Below are positions 44,131 to 52,657 of a stretch of 64,000 bases of DNA, one piece after another. The position numbers and the translations under genes are program-made. The number at the start of each line of letters is the position of its first letter. Position 1 is the stretch's first letter. The notes under the pieces are model-generated. The model searched no databases. It worked only from the letters and a program-made list of their open reading frames with translations, and had not been told where the DNA came from. The DNA is from Ornithodoros turicata (Eukaryota; Arthropoda; Arachnida; Ixodida; Argasidae), in contig NW_026999353.1 of the NCBI RefSeq assembly GCF_037126465.1, forward strand, positions 1,364,001 through 1,428,000, read 5' to 3'.

Positions 44131-44590
44131 ACTATGTTGCTGAGCAACAGCTACATAAGGAAAATATATAACCCGTGTCCGTTAGTGGGAGAAGACAAGC
44201 CGTGAACAAAACTTCATGTCCCAACCATGAATGGACGCAACCGTTACATTGCGGTCCTCAATACCCCATCACCAACAGGCGACATTATTTCACTAGAAGT
44301 GCTGGTCACAGGAATACAAATTAAGTTCCTAGCAAGCACTGACAGCTACGGTACAAGAGCACAAGTAAGTTTCCTAGTGGCAGTGAACTTGGTGAGCCGA
44401 AGAAAGTAGCAGAGAGTAATATACCCTTCTCCCAAAGAGTTACGCGGCACAGGGCATGCAGAACTTCCACCCCCTATCCTATGCTCAAATCAGCGCGCGC
44501 CGGCACGCGCACAGCAATAGGTAGACAAATCATGATGCTCCAGGTTGCTTGTCAAAGACGCCTTTTCTTCTTCTTTTACTACTTCTGGGG
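44131..44590. other. sequence upstream of the caspase exons
   Basis: It should contain an earlier intron or exons of the caspase gene, but nothing matches. A plus-strand open frame at 44227-44409 vaguely resembles a degraded retropepsin and is not called. Confidence 0.35.
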
Positions 44591-44754
44591 CAACTGATTG
44601 AGAAATATACATGCACTGTGGAATTTCATTCATGAAATATGATAAGTTTTCACATTAGATTAGTGATCCTTTTTTTGTAATCATAGAATGATGTATCATG
44701 TCTCTAAATTTCAATGACCGATCCTTCTCCGGCAATTCTATCCTTCGGGTGTTG

Positions 44755-45112
44755 AATTACAGTTCTATTTCAAACTCTGAAGCTTTCGTTTATTGTCTTC
44801 ATTGATGAATTCCGAAGACATTAAATAGTTTATTCTGACTATTGGGCGGTTGAATCCAGCGTTGATTACCGCGGCGCTATGTTGTCGCCGTGTTTGTATT
44901 ACTTCAACAACTTGCACTTTGTCGCGATGAACTTGCACAGTCTCTTATTGATGTTTCCTTTCTTTGTATGAAGACTCTTGAATGGCGTACAAGAGAATAT
45001 TAGATGAAAATCGTCCGGTGGTCCACCACAATTGATATGTTTGTGATAATAACAGGTGATAATACATCAGACCTTGCACGACAATATTGAACTTCTGCTC
45101 ATTCGACATCAT
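44755..45112 (-). pseudogene. second cassette ORF, copy 1, broken
   Basis: It starts ATGATG at 45112 and follows the intact copy at 48568-48924 for about 17 residues (MMSNEQKFNIVVQGLMY). A short deletion after the His codon then shifts the frame and stops follow. Later pieces still match in other frames. The opposite lesion pattern to the first ORF is notable. Confidence 0.7.
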
Positions 45113-45178
45113 TGCAGAGACTGGTAGAAGAAAATAATTGCGTTGCCGTGGTAGTGGAACATATCATGTGATAAGATT

Positions 45179-45607
45179 TCATGTACTTCCCATCTCAGAT
45201 ATGTGTAATTTCAACAAATCCGTAATGGATCGTGCGATATAGACCGCTTGTATATGAAAATTTGATCCGACTGCTTTCTTGATGAACGCAATGCCCATTG
45301 CAATGATTACAATTACATCTGGTCTAGTGTATTTCAATTCTTCGTTAGCAAACCTCAAAAACTCCGGCATCAATCCCAGTGGTCCTTCCGACGTTGATGT
45401 GCAGATATTTTTATAAGTATTGTAGATTCGGCATGTAAATTCTTGCACCTTCAGTTCTGTAGTTTGTACCATATCCCCGAATTCGACCATGTCTAGGACG
45501 TATTGAAATGCAGCGATAATGAAATCGTTTCGCGGCTCCTCCTTTTCAAAGTAGTTTTTTATCACATCTTCCCATGACTTATGGTATCGAGTACAAAATC
45601 TGTCCAT
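45179..45607 (-). CDS. hypothetical protein, alpha-helical, 142 residues
   Basis: The ATG at 45607 opens MDRFCTRYHKSWEDVIK; the frame also extends six codons upstream without another ATG. The sequence is rich in helix formers (FIIAAFQYVLDMVEF, VQEFTCRIYNTYKN, VIVIIAMGIAFIKKA) with no signal peptide, no Cys-rich pattern and no motif I can name. A diverged copy at 49081-49425 keeps most residues but has a frameshift and an early stop, so this copy is the intact one. I cannot say whether it is a host gene, a viral capture or an exon. It lies on the same strand as the caspase exons, about 1.1 kb upstream of them. Confidence 0.55.
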   Translation of the reverse strand: MDRFCTRYHKSWEDVIKNYFEKEEPRNDFIIAAFQYVLDMVEFGDMVQTTELKVQEFTCRIYNTYKNICTSTSEGPLGLMPEFLRFANEELKYTRPDVIVIIAMGIAFIKKAVGSNFHIQAVYIARSITDLLKLHISEMGST

Positions 45608-45689
45608 CTTTTCAATGTAGAGCAATTGTCTCTTCTGTTTTCAAGTGCACGTCTACACTTAATTAAAAGCATATCTATGTTTATTTTAT

Positions 45690-47640
45690 TGATTAAAATT
45701 TTATTATCTGGTTTATTAACTCTGAGTTGCATTTCACATTTGATATTTCTGTGTGGTTCATTAGAAATTTCTGTTGCAAGATATTACAAAAATTTATGTA
45801 ATTAAATTTATTTCTCGTTTTTTGATTGAGTATCGTTGCTACCAATTAATAATTTGGACTTTCTCCACATGTCCAATAACAATATCGCATCTCTACAAAC
45901 TTAGTTGACTTGTCAACCACTTTGACGAAAGATTTCCGTTTCAAGGAAAGGATGCGAAAAGATAGTGATCCCCGCGAGTGATATCGACATCTATTTGCGC
46001 TGCACAATATATATCGCCTTTGAACTCTCTTACCTGACCTCTAGAGCGCCCGTTTGCTGGACGACGGAATATAGCCCCTAACCCTGTGAGTGATAAAGCA
46101 TGCGCGGTGCTATCGTCACATAGATAGAGACATAAAGTATCCCGGCTTTGAGGAAAAGAGTGAAAACAGTGCATATTTTCTACGTCTTGGATACCTCCAT
46201 CAAGGTTCGTAGTGTTTGTTAGAATGAAAACTGTATATGGGTCGATTTTATGATGGTTCAATGATAGATTATTTTCCTCTGTTGTTGCTTACGTGTCGCC
46301 GCGTGTTCCTCTGTTCTTCAGCGTTATGTCTGTGCTATATTGTAATATTCTCCCTTTTGATAGACTGATTAGCTATTATTTCTCTACGTGTTGGATGGTG
46401 CGCAGGTTTGGCTCTCTATTAATTCTAGCTGTTGATTGTGTTGTTTCTCGTTATTTCCTTACATCTATGCTGTTCACTTAATAAGAAATTAAAAGTTGAG
46501 TAATGTTGGAATATGAAATTGAGATTCCCTATTGCGCTCGAAATGTTATAACAGATATTCATGCTATTGCAATGATGGTTCTCACGTATAGGAATATTAT
46601 ACTTTTTATAATACAACTTGTAATTTGATTGTCATCATATTGATTAAGAATAACTTCTTTGTAGTGGTATAGATTGTATTTCCTCTTGTGTTCGTGTCGT
46701 TCTTGTCCCATGGTCTTCCATACATCTATCGGCACCCGTCTTCAACAAATCAGAGCAGATATCATTAGATCTGGTTGTTGGCTAGGAGCGTGCTATGTGG
46801 TGAAGTTCATTTTTAACATGTCTGTTTTCTGATCAGTTTGATTTTTTCTTCTGATTTTCTGAATGATAGATTACTCTGTTGTTTTGATTAGGAATATCTT
46901 CTTTGTAGTGGTATAGATTTTATTTCCTCTTGTGTTCGTGTCTTTCTTGTCGTTCGTGTTCCGTGGTCTTCCATACATCTATAGGCAGCCGTCTTCAACA
47001 ATTCAGGGCAGATATCATCAGATCTGGTTGTTGGCTAGGAGCGTGATATGTGGAGAAGTTCATTTTTAACATCTCTATTTTCTGATGAGTTTGATTTTTT
47101 CTTCTGATTATCTGAATGATAGATTACTCTGTTGGATGATTTGTTCTATATTAATGCGATGTGTTGATCGTGTTGATTCGAATTATTGGCTTATGTCTGC
47201 GCTATTCACTTCAATATAAATTGATTAATTGTGTCATAATGGAATATTCAACTTAGCTTCCATATTGTGCTCGAAATTACATACATCTATCAGGTTCTCA
47301 CATCTCAGACTGTTTATAATAAAACTTGTAATTTTGATTGTAATCGTATTGATTAAGAACATCTTCTTAGATTAAATGTGCTACTGCATTTTAATTCTGA
47401 TTCATTGAAAACTTGTGTGTATGATTACAGTTAATAAAAAATATTGTGTTTGATCCGTGATACCTATTCAATGCTATTGTATCATACCTGCAATAAGGAT
47501 ATTCTTTGTTACGTGTATTGTGTTTCTTCCGCATCAGGTTTCTTGGCTGGGTTTTTCTCCTTCACACAGATTCATAACATAATTTCTGACACTAATGACT
47601 TTAATAAATATATTTTCACTTGTACTTTTGTGTACGGCTA
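45690..47640. repeat. AT-rich region with diverged internal duplications
   Basis: 46640-46884 and 46885-47135 are two copies of a 245-bp unit ('ctttgtagtggtatagatt', 'gatctggttgttggctagg'). About 46430-46640 is related to 47166-47370 ('ttataataaaacttgtaatt' versus 'ttataatacaacttgtaatt'), so a larger unit has been duplicated. A related stretch occurs at about 55600-55880. No frame is convincing. The longest, 45941-46261 on the minus strand, starts only at a TTG and has no recognisable motif. Confidence 0.65.
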
Positions 47641-47689
47641 TCCTTTGCATGTAAACAGCCTACTGCACACCTGTTGTAGCTGAAAAAAA

Positions 47690-48000
47690 TTTCTGAGGGA
47701 AGTCGGCCCAAGTAGGAAAATGACGAAAGAAGTCGACCCAGGCTGAAAAGTGTGAGCTGGTAAGCGCGTACGCAGCCCTCCAGCCACGCGCCGCCCACCA
47801 CAGCAGCCCTCCACCCGAGCCACGCCCGCCGTTCGCGGGAAAAAATACGCGACCCAAGTCGACCAAGGCTCAAAAATGTCGAAAGGCGGCGGCCCAGGTT
47901 GAAAAATGTGAGAGGGTAAGCGCGCACGCACCCCTCCCCCACCGATAAGCACGAGGATAACCCTCCGCACACGCGCAGCGCGGGGAAAAATACGCGCAGG
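47690..48000. repeat. GC-rich tandem repeat island
   Basis: Two diverged units (about 47700-47870 and 47871-48000) share 'aagtcgacc', 'gctgaaaagtgtgag', 'gtaagcgcg(t/c)acgca', 'cccctcc' and 'cgcgggaaaaaatacgcg'. The island interrupts otherwise AT-rich DNA. Confidence 0.7.
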
Positions 48001-48234
48001 GCTCAGGGGCAGGGATGCCGTAGTTTCGCTAGGCCGAAGCCTCGGCCTGCCCTCCTACTACTCATTTCTGGCGACAGTTGTGTGATTCGATTCTCCCAAA
48101 ATCTTATTGAACTGTGTGCCGCATGTTATGAAGATTAGAATTGTAGATTCCGCCTGCGCATCATGCTTGTTCATCACTTGCATCACGTCATTTGATAATA
48201 AATTCCTTTTAATATAGTATTGTCAACTGTCCAA
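48001..48234. other. AT-rich spacer
   Basis: No motif is seen between the GC-rich island and cassette copy 2. Confidence 0.4.
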
Positions 48235-48567
48235 TCGTTTGAGAAAATATATACGCTGTGCAATTTAACTCATAAAATAAGCTTTCGCAAAATATTAGTG
48301 ATCCTCTTTGTAAACAAAGATTGATGTAACATGCCTCTAAATTTCAATTAGCGATTCTTCTACAATTATTTCCTTCGGCTGTCGGTGTTGTCGTGTAAAG
48401 TCTCTTTGATTGCCAGTGCTGATTCCATGCGAGGATGTGTGGAATAAACGTCCTTAGCAATCTTGAGTCTAATCATAAGCTGTTTCGTTGCGATGTGTAG
48501 AATACGTTACAATGATGACAAAGAATACATTTATTATTTCAGTTGTAAACTTGTTTATTTCGATAAA

Positions 48568-48924
48568 TTACAGTTCTATTCCAAACTCTGAAGTTTCCGT
48601 TTGTTGTCTTGATTGATGAATTCCGAAGACATCAAGTAGTTCATTCTGATTATTGGGCGCTTGTATCCAGCGTTGATTCACGCAGGCGATATGTTGTCGC
48701 CGTGTTTGTATTGCTTCAACAACTTGCACTTTGTTGCGATGAACTTGCAGTTTCTCATTGATGTTTCCATTCTTTGTATGAAGATTCTTGAATGGCGTAC
48801 AAGAGAGTATTAGATGAAAATCGTCCGGTGGTCCACCGCAATGGATATGTTTGTTGAGTTTCAATAAGTGATGATACATCAGACCTTGCACGACAATATT
48901 GAACTTCTGTTCATTCGACATCAT
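48568..48924 (-). CDS. hypothetical protein, 118 residues (intact copy)
   Basis: ATGATG at 48924 starts MMSNEQKFNIVVQGLMYHH. The protein is polar and His/Gln/Asn-rich, with HCGGPPDDFHLIL near the middle and VQVVEAIQTRRQHI later. There is no signal peptide, transmembrane segment or known domain that I recognise. The equivalent frame at 44755-45112 is broken. The ORF follows the helical ORF remnant on the same strand, about 160 bp downstream. Function is unknown; it may be an exon or a short viral-type gene. Confidence 0.5.
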   Translation of the reverse strand: MMSNEQKFNIVVQGLMYHHLLKLNKHIHCGGPPDDFHLILSCTPFKNLHTKNGNINEKLQVHRNKVQVVEAIQTRRQHIACVNQRWIQAPNNQNELLDVFGIHQSRQQTETSEFGIEL

Positions 48925-49080
48925 TGCAAGAACTGATAGAAAAAAATAAATATGTAGAGGCTCTAGTGGAACATATCACGTGATAAGATTTTTTTATGTA
49001 CTTTCCGTTTCAACTGTTAGGTGTAATTTCAACAAATCCGTAATGAATCGCGCGATATAGACTGCTTGTACATGATAATT

Positions 49081-49425
49081 TCATCTGATTGCTTTCTTGA
49101 TTAATGCAACGCCCATTGCGATGATTACAATTTCATTTGGTCTAGTGTATTCCAATTCTTCGTTAGCAAACCTCAAAAACTCCACCATCAATCCCAGTGC
49201 TTCTTCCGATGTTGACGTGCAAATATTTTTATAACTATTATAGATTCGGCATACAAGTTCATGCATCGTGAATTCCATAATTTCCACCATATCTCCGAAT
49301 ACGACAATGTCTAGGACGTATTGAAATGCTGTGATATTAGAATCATTTCGTAACTCTTCTTTTTTGAAGCATCTTTTATCACGTCCTCCCATGACCTATG
49401 GAAACGAGTACAAAATCGGTCCATC
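49081..49425 (-). pseudogene. helical ORF, copy 2, broken
   Basis: The start MDRFCTRFHRSWEDVIK at 49425 is conserved, but a one-base deletion near 49375 shifts the frame. The body (FQYVLDIVVFGDMVE, YNSYKNICTSTSE, VEFLRFANEELEYTRP) reads in the next frame and ends at a premature TGA at 49081 where copy 1 continues for about 30 residues. It is a pseudogene relative to 45179-45607. Confidence 0.75.
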
Positions 49426-49647
49426 TCTTCAATGTAGAGCAATTGTCTGTTCTGTTTTGTAGAGTGCCTCTACACTTAATTAAATAATATCGGTGCTCCT
49501 TTTATTTATTAAAAAATATTATGTTATCGTGTTTAGAATGTTATTAATATCCACCTGTCGTGAGAATTATGAAAGTCAATTTACAAAAAAGATGTGATGA
49601 GTAAGACAAACGCGAGCTTTGAACGCGCTAGAACCCTCAATTCCCTG

Positions 49648-50982
49648 CAGTGATGGGCAGTACTTGAAGTACCAAGTACTCAAGTAGTAGTTTAAGTACA
49701 TTTCTGGGTACTTGTACTTTACTTTAAGTACATTTTAAATCGTGTAGTTTGTACTGTACTTCAAATACTTTTTCCGAGTACTTCCCCATCAAGTACTGAA
49801 GTACCCAAACTTGGACTCCACGCAAAAAGTCATAAAAGAATATCAAAAATACACCATACTAAAAGCGCTAAATTGACAAGAAGAAGACGAAAACACACAG
49901 ATAGGGCTATCTCTGAGTTTTCGTCTCTGTGCCGTCACTTCAGCGCTTTTAGTGGGATGCGGTACCAAGAGTCCCAGTCTGACATTTTACCAAAAAGGAT
50001 TTTTGTGCTTTTAAAGAGCATATTCGTAGAAGCACATCTATTGTTGAGAGGCTGAAATGTTGAAAAAGTATCAACACTTCTATTATTATGTAAAACGAAT
50101 GGAATACAATGACACGCACACATTATGACATTGCAACCGGCAGCACAATGGCTTGGTCCATTGTTATTTCAGTTCTCGCAATGCAGAGTTTTTATATGTT
50201 TTATATTGCTTTATTGTATGTCGCTTTTTTATATTGTTTCCTTAATTCGCAATTAATAAGCATTTTTATCACATTATATGTGTAGTTGCATTACATGATG
50301 AACACTCTGAATGACACACCGGCTTTCATTTTTAAATTTTACGTTTTTTTAGTTAGTCACATGGATTACATTGCAGCAGATCACAGTCATATAAAAATGA
50401 ATGCTTATACTGTGCTTCATCCTTTTTTACTTTCTTCATATTCTTTTTCTAAACAAAAAGCAGCAAGAAATGCCCAGAAATATGTAATTTCTGTCGCCTT
50501 GTACTTTTTTCTCCTTGAAATTTTCTAGTCTGTTATAGGAGATGATTAGTACCAGAACACCACACTAGGCAGGTGATCCTGGATCAGTCAGGGTGTAATA
50601 CTATTTTGCATAATCACAGCACAGCTGCTGATTACCTTTCTACATGTAACTGCAAATTATGACCTCTAATTAAGTTTATATTTACGGGTTAGCACTTAAC
50701 CTAAGACTTTATGGCTTCAAAGCATTTGTCATGAATACTCGCTAAACTTTTGCCAAGTCAACAACAAAACAAGTCACAGATACTGAACAGTGAAATGCAA
50801 AGTGATACAAACTAAATTGACAATCTACTTGATTTATACTTGAAGTACTTTGTGTGGTACTTTGTACTGTACTTGAAGTACACTTGGAATTGGGTACTTT
50901 GTACTGTACTTGAAGTAGTAGTTACGCCACGTACTTGGTACTTTACTTTAAGTATAATTTTGAGGTACTTGACCCATCACTG
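49648..50982. mobile_element. hAT-like non-autonomous transposon
   Basis: Both ends carry 'cagtgatgggc/t' followed by many degenerate 'aagtact' and 'tactt' repeats in inverted orientation, typical of hAT elements that start CAGTGATGGG. An 8-bp duplication attccctg (49640-49647) versus attcccgg (50983-50990) flanks it with one mismatch. The 1.3-kb interior has no transposase motif. A nested inverted pair 'actaaaagcgct' (49857) and 'agcgcttttagt' (49940) suggests a smaller element inside. Confidence 0.88.
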
Positions 50983-51041
50983 ATTCCCGGCTTGAGTTGT
51001 TGCAGTTACTTTATGACTTTCACCATGACCATTGTGGGATC

Positions 51042-51131
51042 TGTGGTGTTTTGGTTTCGGTTTAGATTGTAAATGGTTCTGCGGAATCCGCATCGGCAGT
51101 GTGATCAAGAATAAAGATGGAAGACATAACA
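51042..51131 (+). repeat. Gypsy 5' LTR (90 bp)
   Basis: It runs from 'tgtggtgttttgg' to 'agacataaca', with TG...CA ends. It contains 'aagaataaagatgg' as the likely polyadenylation signal. It is unusually short for a Gypsy LTR. Confidence 0.95.
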
Positions 51132-51262
51132 TACATTTTTGGCGACGAGGTCTGTCAAAATCCACAATAATCTGCGACACGGTAACAGAAGACACAGAGG
51201 TGCGCTGGACATCTACTTTACTTCTGCTATGCACTTTTCTGTTGTGCATTTCTAGGCACACA

Positions 51263-52305
51263 ATGTCAGCGTATTTACCTGCTCTACCGTTCTTCCTCGA
51301 GAAGCCGGGGAAGCCACCTGTGCCATGGGTGCAATGGCGTCGCATGTTTGAAAACTATTTACAGATCGTGGATAGCAGGAACTTCACGCCTGAAAAGAAG
51401 AATGCAATGCTCGTCCATGCGCTTGGTACGGAAGGTCAGCGTATATCTATGCACTATCAGTGCCGTGTTCGAGTGACGAGAATCAAGTGTCCGGCACGGA
51501 GGCAAACGTGTTTGACAGCACCATGCGAGCCTTGGAGGCACGTTTTGCAGAGACCTACAATGTTGTGGCTGACAGACGAAAATTTCGGCAACGTGCTCAG
51601 AAGGAGGGTGAGAACATCGAATACTTCATCTCTGATCTTCGTTGTCTCGCGATAACCTGTGATTACGGTGCAGGACTTGACGAGGCGCTTCGGGACCAAC
51701 TCGTCGAAAAAGCAAGGCTCACACAAGTGCGGGAAAGGTTGTTGCTTGAGGGTTCGTCACTAACATTTGCCAGATCCGTTACTCTTGCTGTACAAGTGGA
51801 GCAAGCCCGGCGTGAGGCCAATAACATGCAGGACGATGCAGCAGTGAACCAACTGCACAAGACGCCCCATAAGCATAGCAAAGCTTCTGCGAGAAAAACC
51901 GGCGGTTCAGCCCCTGCGGCACGAGTTTGCTACCGCTGTGGCAAGACAGATCACATGGCAAATTCCCAGAAGTGCAAAGCTAGAGAACGTACATGCAGAA
52001 ACTGTCAAAAAGTGGGACATTTTGCTGCCATGTGTCGCAGCCAGGCTGTATCCGTTCACACCAGAGAAGTGGTGGAATCACAGGCAACAAAGGACGAAGC
52101 TTTGTGTGTACTGGAAGTGGACACCCCACGAAAGGCTACAATCAAAGTAGATCTTGACGTCGAAGGCAGCAGATTATATATTTTGATCGACACAGGATCA
52201 TCAGTTTCTATTCTGAAGCGTGAGGACTTTCTTCGGATTGGTGAGCATACAACATCCTTGAGATCAGCATCCTCAATTTGCTTGACTACTCCCGAAACAA
52301 AATAG
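51263..52305 (+). pseudogene. Gypsy gag and protease, frameshifted
   Basis: ATG at 51263 opens MSAYLPALPFFLEKPGKPP and WVQWRRMFENYLQI, a capsid start typical of this Gypsy group. Near 51445 a one-base indel moves the frame; the capsid continues TMRALEARFAETYNVV and FRQRAQKEGENIEYFISDL. Two CCHC knuckles follow, CYRCGKTDHMANSQKC (C-x2-C-x4-H-x6-C) and CRNCQKVGHFAAMC (C-x2-C-x4-H-x4-C). The aspartic protease site LYILIDTGSSVSIL comes next. The frame is lost again near 52280 and ends at 52305, before the normal join to RT. Confidence 0.9.
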
Positions 52306-52657
52306 AACTTTTGGGCTGCACGGTGAAAAATGTGCATTACAACGGTAAAGGAGCCCCAATCGTTTTCTACGTTGTTGAAAAAGGAACATCACTTTTGGGC
52401 TAAGATGCTCTTATGGCTTTACACTTGACCATCGAGGGATCCACTTTACAGTGCTTGCAGACCCAAATAACCACTACAAGCCGTGAGGACATACAGAAGG
52501 ATTTCCCAGAACTTTTCTCTCCTGGGCTGGGTCTGGCTAAGGGATTTGTGCACCGTATCAAAGTTCGTGAGGATGCAACCCCTGTCAGAGCAAAGTACAG
52601 ACCAATGCCAGAAGTAGTCGAGAATGAAATTGATTCTGAGGTACAACGCTTGTTGAC
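52306..52657 (+). pseudogene. Gypsy protease end and RT N terminus, broken
   Basis: One frame (VVEKGTSLLG) is stopped by TAA at 52402-52404 and then continues ALHLTIEGSTLQC, SREDIQKDFPELFSPGLG and VRAKYRPMPEVVENEID, the fingers region of Gypsy RT. A one-base loss near 52650 then shifts the reading frame into the pol frame at 52658. Confidence 0.85.

Larger units (their letters stand above)
44590..45690 (-). repeat. AT-rich two-ORF cassette, copy 1
   Basis: This segment is repeated at 48235-49490 at roughly 85 percent identity by eye. It includes two minus-strand ORFs plus flanks with shared sequence ('tctctaaatttcaat', 'attagtgatcct', 'ctacacttaatt'). Base composition is clearly more AT-rich than the neighbouring caspase exons. 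Confidence 0.8.
48235..49490 (-). repeat. AT-rich two-ORF cassette, copy 2
   Basis: Homologous to 44590-45690, with an extra stretch at about 48390-48560 compared with copy 1. ORF order and strand are the same. Confidence 0.8.

Noticed and set aside
44227..44409. Plus-strand frame resembling a degraded retropepsin
   Set aside because: The DTG motif is absent (reads STD) and the rest is too weak to support a call.
45941..46261. A 106-codon minus-strand frame in the AT-rich block
   Set aside because: It has no ATG at the start and no motif, and it was not found in the duplicated copy.
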